Source of the DNA: Gammaproteobacteria bacterium
Lineage (GTDB): Bacteria > Pseudomonadota > Gammaproteobacteria > GCA-001735895
Direction: 5' to 3'
DNA: 13,394 bases
NCBI GenBank assembly: GCA_029288195.1
Contig: JARFPR010000083.1
Coordinates: 1 to 13,394 of the forward strand
Positions 7,160 to 13,394 of the stretch are shown in pieces. The notes below the pieces were generated by a model. The model was not told where the DNA came from, did no database searches, and worked only from the letters and a program-made list of their open reading frames with translations. Made by a program: the position numbers and the translations under genes. Within the stretch, counting starts at the first letter, position 1. Every line of letters begins with the position of its first letter.

Positions 7160-7777
7160 GTGTTCGAACTGGTTCAGGCAGGGGGCTGGCTGATGATTCC
7201 GATACTGTTGTGTTCGGTAATTGCGGCAGCCATCGTGATCGAGAGATTGTGGACCCTGCGTCAAAAAAAGGTTATCCCCGAAAAGCTGCTTACCGGTATC
7301 TGGAACCTGTTAAGCAGTGATGCTTTAACCGAGAAGCATATCACTGAAATCGAAGACGGATCTCCGCTGGGCCGTGTGCTTGCGGCTGGCTTGATCAACA
7401 GGCATCTGTCACGTGATTTAATTCGCGAAAGCATTGAGGAAAACGGTCGGCACGTCGTGCACGAAATGGAAAGGTTCATGAATACACTGGGAACTATTTC
7501 CACGATTACACCCTTGCTGGGACTGCTAGGTACCGTCATTGGAATGATTCGCGTTTTTACGGCGATTACTGTAATCGGTGTGGGTGATCCTGGGCAACTG
7601 GCAGGGGGCATTTCGGAGGCACTGATCACCACTGCGGCGGGATTGACCGTCGCTATCCCGAGTCTCATTTTTCACCGCCACTTGAAGCGCAAGATCGATG
7701 ATCTGGTGGTGGCGATGGAGCAGGAAGCGATGAAACTGGTCGATTTTCTGCATGGTGATCGCAAGAACCTGGCCTGA
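7160..7777 (+). CDS. exbB: MotA/TolQ/ExbB proton channel family protein
   Basis: ExbB-family proteins form the pentameric inner-membrane scaffold that, with ExbD, converts proton flow into mechanical work on a periplasmic partner. The 205 residues show three membrane segments at about 12-29, 115-137 and 152-173, with a cytoplasmic domain at about 35-110. Family motifs are GTISTITPLLGLLGTVIGMI (111-130) and GGISEALITTAAGLTVAIPS (149-168); the conserved threonines and the glycine/proline pattern are present. The start is GTG 7160 with GAGGG (7148-7152) 7 bases upstream. exbD follows after 3 bases. No TonB or other energy-receiving partner is encoded here; the ExbB/ExbD pair beside lipid A genes is a recurring arrangement, but its client is unclear. 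Confidence 0.93.
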   Translation: MFELVQAGGWLMIPILLCSVIAAAIVIERLWTLRQKKVIPEKLLTGIWNLLSSDALTEKHITEIEDGSPLGRVLAAGLINRHLSRDLIRESIEENGRHVVHEMERFMNTLGTISTITPLLGLLGTVIGMIRVFTAITVIGVGDPGQLAGGISEALITTAAGLTVAIPSLIFHRHLKRKIDDLVVAMEQEAMKLVDFLHGDRKNLA

Positions 7778-7780
7778 CGG

Positions 7781-8197
7781 ATGAACTTTAAGAGCAGAAA
7801 TGCCGAGGAAGACGTCAATATCAATCTGACGCCTTTAATCGATGTCGTATTCTTGTTGTTGATTTTTTTCATGGTCTCGACGACTTTCGATACCACCTCG
7901 CAACTCAAAATTAACCTGCCTGAAGCCAGCCAGGATCAGTCTGTGGTGCCACCGCAGAAACTAAACCTGATGATTGACGCGAAAGGAAACTTCTTCCTCA
8001 ATTCGCGTGAGTTAACCAATAACAAGAGTGCTACCCTGAAGGCTGCCCTGGAACGTACCATGGACGGCAACAAGTTGCCAATCGTCATCCAGTCGGATGC
8101 CGATTCTCCGGTTCAATCTCTGGTCACAGCGATGGATGTTGTCGGGCAACTGGGACTCTCGCAGGTTTCCATCGCTACCACGCGTCCGCTCGAGTAG
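7781..8197 (+). CDS. exbD: Biopolymer transport protein ExbD/TolR
   Basis: ExbD is the partner of ExbB: a single membrane helix carrying the proton-accepting aspartate, plus a periplasmic domain. The 138 residues begin with a short cytoplasmic tail. The signature NLTPLIDVVFLLLIFFMV follows (15-32), with Asp21 as the essential membrane carboxylate, and then comes a periplasmic part of about 105 residues. The periplasmic domain shows the family pattern PIVIQSDADSPVQSLVTAMD (about 105-124) and ends QVSIATTRPLE. The start is ATG 7781, three bases after the exbB stop, with no strong ribosome site of its own, so translation is probably coupled to exbB. The msbA-lpxK start lies 31 bases after the stop. 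Confidence 0.94.
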   Translation: MNFKSRNAEEDVNINLTPLIDVVFLLLIFFMVSTTFDTTSQLKINLPEASQDQSVVPPQKLNLMIDAKGNFFLNSRELTNNKSATLKAALERTMDGNKLPIVIQSDADSPVQSLVTAMDVVGQLGLSQVSIATTRPLE

Positions 8198-8228
8198 TCG
8201 AATTCGTGAACTTACAGAGAAGCAGGCC

Positions 8229-11045
8229 GTGAAACCTATCGAAGCAAATTTAACCGGTGCCAGGGCTTATCGTGCGCTGTTATCGATGGCATTCGAGCAC
8301 AAGACCTACTTTGTCGTCGCGGTCATCGGTATGGTTATTTTTGCCGCCTCGGACGCCGCTTTTGCCTACCTTATGAAACCGTTAATGGATGATGGTTTTA
8401 TCGATCGCGACCCAACCATAATAAAGCTCATACCGATTGCGATAATAGCGATTTTCGTAGTTCGGATGGTTGCCATATTCATGCGCAGCTACTGCATGGA
8501 TTACATTGGGCGTAACGTCATCAATAGACTTCGTACAATGATGTTCGAGAAATTATTGACGCTGACCAGTGATGAGTATGATCAATCTTCTACCGCGGCC
8601 ATCGTCACGCGCTTCTCGTATGATGTCGAACAAGTGGCCAAGTCGGTTTCAAGCTCGCTGACGGTATTTATCCAGGATAGCTTGCGGATTATCGTGTTAC
8701 TGGCTTACATGGTCTGGTTGAACTGGCAGTTAACGGCAATATTTTTGATAGCCGGCCCGATTGTGTTTTTGATCGTGGTGCGTATATCCGGGCGCTTCCG
8801 CAGCATTAGCCGGAGTATTCAGCAATCTATGGGTGGTGTCACCCAGGTGGCTCAGGAAGTTATCGACGCTAACCGAATAGTGAAGATTTTCGGTGGCGAT
8901 GAATTCGAGCGCAACAAGTTTCACAAAGTTAACAAGACCAATCTCAAATTACATCTGAAAATGTCGATTGCGCAGTCGATCAGCATGCCTCTTATTCAAC
9001 TGGTGGTCGCCATCGCGTTTGCTGCTATTGTCGCATTTGCGACCTCGGAGTCTATGCGCTCACTTATCAGCCCGGGTGATTTCGTGTCCTTTATTTTTGC
9101 GATGACGATGCTGCTTGCGCCGATGCGGGTCCTGTCTTCGATTAACGCCAGTATTCAAAAAGGTATTGCCGCTGGCGAGAGTGTATTTGAGTTCACCTCT
9201 CTTGAGAACGAACATAATGAGGGTGAGTTACAACTGGACCGCGCCAAGGGCCAGTTACGATTCGAAAATGTGGTGTTGTGCTATCGACGCAGCGATCAAC
9301 GCGTGCTCGATGAAATCAGCTTCGAGGTAAAACCTGAGCAGACCGTGGCGATCGTGGGTCGCTCCGGTAGCGGTAAGTCCAGCCTGGTTAATCTTATTCC
9401 GCGCCTGTATGAATACGACAGCGGTGAAGTGCTGCTGGACGGTGAACGCTTAGACCATTACCGCATCGCTGATTTAAGACGCCAGGTAGCCTATGTTGGC
9501 CAGGATGTAAGGCTGTTCAACGATACCATTCGTAACAATATCGCCTACGGTATCGCCGATAAGGTCGACGAAGAGCAGATTCTTGAAGCTGCAAAACAGG
9601 CCCATGCCTGGGAGTTTATTGCAGAAATGCCTGACCAGCTCGATACCGAGGTCGGTGAACGTGGAGTTTTATTATCGGGAGGGCAGCGTCAGCGGATCGC
9701 AATTGCCCGGGCGTTACTCAAGAATGCGCCGATTCTGATACTCGACGAGGCGACTTCGGCGCTCGATACCGAATCTGAGCGCTATATACAGCACGCGATG
9801 GAACATTTGATGCAAAACCGTACCACGCTGGTAATCGCACATCGACTGTCAACCATTGAGCACGCTGACCATATCCTGGTAATGGACCAGGGCAAGATTG
9901 TCGAACAGGGTACTCATGCCGAGCTGCTGGATAACGATGGAATTTATTCAAAGCTGCACTCGATGCAATTTCGGGATGGTGGGGAAACCGAACTGCAGCC
10001 GAGTACGCGACCAAAAATTATTCGTTCATCGGTCCTCAACAAATCCTTGATGCAACATTGGGTCAGCTTGTCGACGCAAAGAAGACAGGGGTGGTGGCTG
10101 TGGTCGTTGAATCCATTATCACTGTTACTGATGCCGTTATCTCTGGTCTACTACATAATCACAATTCTGCGCCGATTGGGATATCGATTGCGCATAATAA
10201 GATCCACCCGGCTCCCCGTTACCACCATTGTCGTTGGCAACATCACTTTGGGGGGTAATGGCAAGACACCTATTGTGGTGGCGCTTTACCATTTCCTGAA
10301 GGACAGGGGATTTCAACCCGCTATCGTGACTCGTGGCTATAAAAGTGGTAACGAGAATAATATCCAGATCTTGGACAATGGCCTTGTGCGCAGTGAAGTA
10401 GGAGACGAGGCCAACATGATGTCCGAGGTCTGCCATTGCCCCATCGGGGTCGGTTCGAACCGGGTTGCCGCGGCGAAGCAAATACTGGAGCAATTTCCTG
10501 ATACCGATATCATACTATCCGACGACGGGCTGCAGCATTACGCATTAAAGCGCGATATCGAGATCGCGGTTTCACGATATCTCTCGCTTGGCAACAGACT
10601 AATGCTGCCAGCCGGACCGTTACGTGAGCCACGTGGTCGCCTGAAGCGAGTTGATCTCACCATTGACCGGGACGGTGACCAGGTTATCGAGTCCCTCGGC
10701 AAGTTATGGAACCTTGCGCAGCCTGAAAAGACGAAGCATATCAGCGAGTTCATGGGCCGGCAGGTACACGCATTGGCAGGTATCGGTTTCCCCGAAATAT
10801 TTTTTGCCAGCCTGGTCCAGATGGGTGTCGATGTCATCGAGCATGAATTTCCGGACCATCACGAATTCAGTGCCCAGGATTTGAATCTGAAACCTGAACT
10901 CCCGATATTGGTCACGCACAAAGATGCGGTAAAATTAAAGGGCATCGCGCGCGAGAATCTGTGGGTAGTTCCACTTGATATCGAGTTTAGCGAAGCGCTG
11001 AGTAATCAGATTTTAGAGTTACTGGAGAGTCGTCATCGTGGATAA
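8229..11045 (+). CDS. msbA-lpxK: MsbA-LpxK fusion: lipid A flippase joined to lipid A 4'-kinase
   Basis: One uninterrupted frame encodes two proteins that are normally separate. Residues 1-581 are MsbA, the ATP-driven inner-membrane flippase for lipid A-core: six membrane helices (about 27-302), Walker A GRSGSGKSS (377-385), signature LSGGQRQR (482-489), Walker B ending Asp506-Glu507, His538, and the usual end HSMQF. Residues 582-607 form a polar linker. Residues 608-938 are LpxK, which phosphorylates the 4' position of the lipid A precursor: hydrophobic segment 622-647, P-loop GGNGKT (675-680), GDE with Asp726, DDGLQHY (765-771), DHH (876-878) and THKDAVK (896-902). Both halves have normal length (E. 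coli 582 and 328) and intact motifs. The chosen start is GTG 8229. An earlier in-frame ATG at 8097 lies inside exbD and encodes nothing MsbA-like. The alternative is two genes separated by a one-base error (see 10048-10052). Confidence 0.92.
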   Translation: MKPIEANLTGARAYRALLSMAFEHKTYFVVAVIGMVIFAASDAAFAYLMKPLMDDGFIDRDPTIIKLIPIAIIAIFVVRMVAIFMRSYCMDYIGRNVINRLRTMMFEKLLTLTSDEYDQSSTAAIVTRFSYDVEQVAKSVSSSLTVFIQDSLRIIVLLAYMVWLNWQLTAIFLIAGPIVFLIVVRISGRFRSISRSIQQSMGGVTQVAQEVIDANRIVKIFGGDEFERNKFHKVNKTNLKLHLKMSIAQSISMPLIQLVVAIAFAAIVAFATSESMRSLISPGDFVSFIFAMTMLLAPMRVLSSINASIQKGIAAGESVFEFTSLENEHNEGELQLDRAKGQLRFENVVLCYRRSDQRVLDEISFEVKPEQTVAIVGRSGSGKSSLVNLIPRLYEYDSGEVLLDGERLDHYRIADLRRQVAYVGQDVRLFNDTIRNNIAYGIADKVDEEQILEAAKQAHAWEFIAEMPDQLDTEVGERGVLLSGGQRQRIAIARALLKNAPILILDEATSALDTESERYIQHAMEHLMQNRTTLVIAHRLSTIEHADHILVMDQGKIVEQGTHAELLDNDGIYSKLHSMQFRDGGETELQPSTRPKIIRSSVLNKSLMQHWVSLSTQRRQGWWLWSLNPLSLLLMPLSLVYYIITILRRLGYRLRIIRSTRLPVTTIVVGNITLGGNGKTPIVVALYHFLKDRGFQPAIVTRGYKSGNENNIQILDNGLVRSEVGDEANMMSEVCHCPIGVGSNRVAAAKQILEQFPDTDIILSDDGLQHYALKRDIEIAVSRYLSLGNRLMLPAGPLREPRGRLKRVDLTIDRDGDQVIESLGKLWNLAQPEKTKHISEFMGRQVHALAGIGFPEIFFASLVQMGVDVIEHEFPDHHEFSAQDLNLKPELPILVTHKDAVKLKGIARENLWVVPLDIEFSEALSNQILELLESRHRG
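10048..10052 (+). other. Cryptic TGATG stop/start overlap at the MsbA-LpxK junction
   Basis: The first codon of the LpxK part is ATG 10050-10052. One frame over, TGA at 10048-10050 overlaps it as TGATG, the classical arrangement for coupled genes. That alternative frame is open from the end of the MsbA homology at about 9972 to this TGA. One base fewer anywhere in 9972-10047, for example in GGGG (9981-9984) or AAAAA (10013-10017), would end msbA at the TGA and restore separate, overlapping genes. There is no ribosome site before this ATG, so independent LpxK translation would depend on re-initiation. Confidence 0.75.
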
Positions 11046-11226
11046 ACATTTACTGGATATACTGGTTGACCCGGTTACCAAGGGACCGTTGATTTATGAT
11101 AAGAAAAAACAGGAATTGATTTCGCGAGCCTCGCGACTTGCTTACCCGATCCGCGACGGAATCCCGGTGATGCTGCCTGAGGAAGCCCGTGAGCTCAGTA
11201 GCGACGAGATCGAGGCACTGCGATAA
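11038..11226 (+). CDS. ycaR: Trm112/YcaR family protein lacking the zinc cysteines
   Basis: This 62-residue protein matches the Trm112-like family (UPF0434, YcaR in E. coli), a small zinc-ribbon-like fold found beside kdsB in many proteobacteria. The family pattern is complete: LLDILVDPVTKGPL (5-18), KQELISRASRLAYPIRDGIP (24-43) and VMLPEEAREL. The cysteines of the E. coli type (CPVC and LIC) are replaced by Asp, Thr and Ser, so metal binding is unlikely; other proteobacteria also lack some of these cysteines. Trm112 proteins in other domains activate methyltransferases, but the bacterial role is unsettled. The start is GTG 11038, overlapping the end of lpxK by 8 bases, with GGAG about 10 bases upstream. 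kdsB follows after 4 bases. Confidence 0.88.
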   Translation: MDKHLLDILVDPVTKGPLIYDKKKQELISRASRLAYPIRDGIPVMLPEEARELSSDEIEALR

Positions 11227-11230
11227 TTAG

Positions 11231-11971
11231 ATGACCGTCGATTTTCGCATCGTGATACCGGCACGTTATGCCTCGTCGCGTCTGCCTGGAAAACCCTTGC
11301 GACCGATTCGCGGGAAATCGATGATTGAATGGGTTTATCGAGCGGCACAGCAGGCCAATGCGACGGAGGTTATAGTCGCAACCGATGATCAACGGATAAT
11401 TGATGTCGTCGAAGGATTTGGTGGACAGGCCTGTATGACCGACGGTTCACACCACAGCGGCACTGATCGCATTCTCGAAGTTACCCGCAAGCTGAACTGG
11501 AGCAAGGACAGTATCGTTGTCAATTTACAGGGTGATGAGCCTTTGATGCCGGCGGTCAATATAACCCAGGTTGCTGCTAACCTGGCGTCAAGGGAATGCT
11601 CCATGGCAACCCTGCACAAGGAAATCGATGCGCTCGAAGCCGAGGATCCGAACCAGGTTAAACTAGTCCATGATCACGAGGGCCACGCACTATATTTCAG
11701 CCGTTCGGTCATTCCCTATAATCGCGGTGGTGAGGTCGGGCAATACTGCGGCCATATCGGTATCTATGCCTACCGCGTGGAGTTTATCGAAACCTTTAGC
11801 GAGCTGGCACCCTGCGATCTGGAGATTACGGAATCGCTCGAACAGCTTCGCGCACTGGTTAACGGCTACTCCATCCACAGCGAAATTGCACGCGCAATAC
11901 CAGGACCGGGCATCGATACCGAAGAGGACCTTGCGCTCGTCGAAAAATTGATGGAGTCGAGGCCAGCGTGA
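11231..11971 (+). CDS. kdsB: 3-deoxy-manno-octulosonate cytidylyltransferase (CMP-Kdo synthetase)
   Basis: KdsB joins CTP and Kdo to give CMP-Kdo, the activated sugar that WaaA adds to lipid IVA, the product of LpxK. It is cytoplasmic. The 246 residues are full length. Motifs are IPARYASSRLPGKPL (9-23, nucleotide-binding loop), ATDD (50-53), SGTDR (76-80), NLQGDEPL (98-105, metal-binding Asp102), HIGIYAYR and LEITESLEQLR, then GIDTEEDL near the end. All expected residues are present. The start is ATG 11231, four bases after the Trm112-like stop, with no clear ribosome site, so coupling to the upstream gene is likely. The TGA stop overlaps the GTG of the next gene (GTGA). It is in the same transcript as msbA-lpxK, so the Kdo donor and acceptor steps are co-encoded. 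Confidence 0.96.
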   Translation: MTVDFRIVIPARYASSRLPGKPLRPIRGKSMIEWVYRAAQQANATEVIVATDDQRIIDVVEGFGGQACMTDGSHHSGTDRILEVTRKLNWSKDSIVVNLQGDEPLMPAVNITQVAANLASRECSMATLHKEIDALEAEDPNQVKLVHDHEGHALYFSRSVIPYNRGGEVGQYCGHIGIYAYRVEFIETFSELAPCDLEITESLEQLRALVNGYSIHSEIARAIPGPGIDTEEDLALVEKLMESRPA

Positions 11972-12567
11972 AATACCAATGGAAGCTGGAAAAGCACCTG
12001 ACGCTGTTCGAAAAATACTTCAAGCTGGATGAGTACAGTATTACCCACGAATTATTTGGTGGTGGCTTCAGCCCGGTATTTACACGTGAAATTTTCGAAC
12101 GTGGAACCGTGGTCGCGGTGCTGCCATACGATCCCTTGCGTGCCAAGGTAGTATTAATCGAGCAGTTCAGGGCCGGTGCAATCGATGATACCGATGGACC
12201 CTGGTTAATTGAATGCGTCGCCGGTGTTATCGAAGCTGGAGAGTCAGAGCAGGCAGTGGCGTTACGCGAATGCGAGGAAGAGGCGGGTTGCACCATCAGT
12301 GACCTGGAAACGATCAGCCGCTATTACGTGAGCCCTGGTGGTACTAGCGAACACTGCAGTCTTTTCTGTGGCATCGTCGATAGTGAGGGCGTGGGTGGTA
12401 TCCACGGGCTGCCGCATGAACATGAAGACATTCGCGTCATGGTTATCGATGCCGCGCAGGCTTACGCCTGGTTGCGTGAGGGTAAAATCCGGTCTTCCGC
12501 GACTATTATCGCTTTGCAGTGGCTGGAGCTAAACGAGGCCAGGATAAGCGAACGCTATTCGAGCTAG
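11968..12567 (+). CDS. nudF: Nudix hydrolase, ADP-ribose pyrophosphatase type
   Basis: This 199-residue protein is a Nudix hydrolase of the NudF/TrgB type, which typically cleaves ADP-ribose and related nucleoside diphosphate sugars to a nucleoside monophosphate and a sugar phosphate. The Nudix box spans 86-108, G-x5-E-x7-REC-EEEAGC, with the metal-binding glutamates present and Cys at both aliphatic positions. Other family features are VVAVLPYD (48-55), IEQFRAGA (64-71), WLIECVAG (79-86) and YYVSPGGTSEH (119-129). The N-terminal part (1-45) matches the dimerisation region of the family. The start is GTG 11968, overlapping the kdsB stop as GTGA; the next in-frame Met is far inside. NudF is not usually coupled to kdsB in E. 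coli, so a nucleotide-sugar housekeeping role here is a guess. Confidence 0.9.
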   Translation: MKYQWKLEKHLTLFEKYFKLDEYSITHELFGGGFSPVFTREIFERGTVVAVLPYDPLRAKVVLIEQFRAGAIDDTDGPWLIECVAGVIEAGESEQAVALRECEEEAGCTISDLETISRYYVSPGGTSEHCSLFCGIVDSEGVGGIHGLPHEHEDIRVMVIDAAQAYAWLREGKIRSSATIIALQWLELNEARISERYSS

Positions 12568-12650
12568 AAAGCAGTAACTATCGCGATTATGCCGAGTACC
12601 AGCAACGATGGCATGGGGCAGGGCAATACTATAGTCTGACTCGGAAATGC

Positions 12651-13394
12651 TTAATAGATAAAACTAAGAAATAAATAGCCAGCCAGGAATATCGCTACCC
12701 ACATCGCCATGCTGCCAGCAGGGCGAGCGCTTGTGAGCAAGCCGGTGGGCACATGGTAGATTCCGGAAAGATAGTGCAGGCATTGGTGCAATCTTGTAAC
12801 AAAGGCCCGGCGCAAAGCGTCATCTAGCTTCCATATGGACGCGAACAGGTTTTGTATCGCAACCGGGAAAAGACGGCGATAAAACCACTCCACGTCCAGG
12901 TTGGTAGAGTGTAGTTCGGGGGGATACATGCCTTTGAGGTTGAGCCAGACGAAGGCTAGCGCCGAGAAAAACAGCAGCTGGGTCTGTGCCAGCACGTGAG
13001 TCGCGTCATAGGGATTATATCCAGTGTCGTAGGGCAGCAGGGAGTACAACGCGGCGGGATAGACGCCAATTCCGATACACAAAACTGCTGCGATCAACAT
13101 CGCCAATAACATGTTGTTGGGCGGATCGCTTACCCGAAGGCCCGAGTCATGCGCAAAGAAAGCGAAATAGGGGATCTTGATACCGGCATGATGAAAAACA
13201 CCCGCGGAAGCAAATAACAGCATTAACCATATCCAGTCATAACCGTTTTCGAGGGCAGCGGACATCACCATCGATTTGCTGACGAAACCGCTGAATAACG
13301 GGAAGGCCGAAATAGAGGCTGCCCCGACGATGCACAATACCGTGGTTTTCGGCATGGTTTTGTATAGTCCGCCCAGGTCGGAGCCGTTCATGCG
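12651..13394 (-). CDS. Na+/H+ antiporter subunit D-like membrane protein, C-terminal part
   Basis: This is the C-terminal part, 247 codons, of a proton-conducting antiporter subunit of the MrpD/NuoN superfamily; the N-terminal half lies beyond the right edge. The frame is open to base 13394. Diagnostic stretches are GLYKTMPKTTVLCIVGAASI, then FPLFSGFVSKS, HHAGIKIPYFAFFAHD (with a membrane lysine in AGIK), NNMLLAMLIAAVLCIGIGVYP and STNLDVEWFYRRLFP. This pattern points to MrpD-like multi-subunit Na+/H+ antiporters rather than respiratory complex I, but the family is broad. It ends in a last hydrophobic segment, MWVAIFLAGYLFLSFIY. The TAA at 12651-12653 faces the Nudix gene across an 83-base gap with no clear terminator. 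Neighbouring Mrp subunits would be expected to the right. Confidence 0.85.
   Translation of the reverse strand, partial: RMNGSDLGGLYKTMPKTTVLCIVGAASISAFPLFSGFVSKSMVMSAALENGYDWIWLMLLFASAGVFHHAGIKIPYFAFFAHDSGLRVSDPPNNMLLAMLIAAVLCIGIGVYPAALYSLLPYDTGYNPYDATHVLAQTQLLFFSALAFVWLNLKGMYPPELHSTNLDVEWFYRRLFPVAIQNLFASIWKLDDALRRAFVTRLHQCLHYLSGIYHVPTGLLTSARPAGSMAMWVAIFLAGYLFLSFIY

Noticed and set aside
8097..8228. Upstream ATG that would lengthen the MsbA-LpxK protein by 44 residues
   Set aside because: It lies inside exbD in another frame, the extra residues resemble no MsbA, and GTG 8229 matches the expected MsbA N terminus.
10058..10258. Open frame overlapping the start of the LpxK part in the third frame
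   Set aside because: The true LpxK frame carries the P-loop and conserved motifs; this frame shows no family pattern and cannot be a separate gene.
11859..12296. 145-codon minus-strand open frame over kdsB and the Nudix gene
   Set aside because: Serine/proline-rich shadow opposite two clear enzymes.
12568..12650. Terminator between the convergent Nudix and antiporter genes
   Set aside because: Only a 6-base pair of arms (CCGAGT at 12592-12597, ACTCGG at 12639-12644) with a 41-base loop and no U-tract. A 16-codon minus-strand frame in the same gap has a hydrophobic sequence but no ribosome site or homology I recognise.
1..13394. tRNA, rRNA, riboswitch, CRISPR array, prophage or defence system
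   Set aside because: Nothing in the gaps, all under 100 bases, has the needed structure or repeats; the coding content is housekeeping and envelope genes.

Overview
The window reads as a fragment of an ordinary Gram-negative chromosome, most likely from a gammaproteobacterium. The evidence is the gene content and order: mfd next to a Lol lipoprotein exporter, then comEC, exbB, exbD, msbA, lpxK, a Trm112/YcaR-like gene and kdsB. I recall this order, with variations, from Pseudomonas and relatives, but the genus cannot be told from the sequence. The first 19 bases are not genomic: they are the Tn5 mosaic end used in transposon-based library preparation, so the left edge is an assembly artefact and genomic sequence starts at base 20. 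Almost everything else is coding, the longest gap is about 90 bases, and I see no RNA genes, mobile elements or CRISPR.

Layout. (1) 20-1507, minus strand: a small secreted protein, a secreted rhodanese-like protein and the start of mfd, probably one operon with a good sigma70-like promoter at 1538-1565. (2) 1599-3569, plus strand: a LolC/LolE-family permease and the LolD ATPase, with no second permease gene, so this looks like a two-gene LolF-D exporter. (3) 3587-4746, minus strand: a DUF2062 membrane protein overlapping an unrecognised six-helix membrane protein. (4) 4819-12567, plus strand: comEC, exbB, exbD, a single open frame joining MsbA to LpxK, a Trm112-like protein, kdsB and a Nudix hydrolase. 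Spacing is tight, with several overlaps. (5) 12651-13394, minus strand: the C-terminal part of a MrpD/NuoN-type antiporter subunit that runs off the right edge.

Most of the genes serve the cell envelope. LolC/F-D extracts lipoproteins from the inner membrane, LpxK finishes the phosphorylation of lipid A, KdsB activates Kdo for addition to it, MsbA flips the product across the inner membrane, and ExbB/ExbD can supply proton-driven force.

The most notable feature is the MsbA-LpxK fusion (8229-11045): the lipid A kinase and the lipid A flippase are encoded as one 938-residue polypeptide. A TGATG stop/start overlap survives one frame away, exactly at the LpxK start. Either a one-base indel fused two formerly coupled genes, or a one-base error in this sequence makes them look fused. 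Seven of the fourteen visible starts are GTG and one is TTG.
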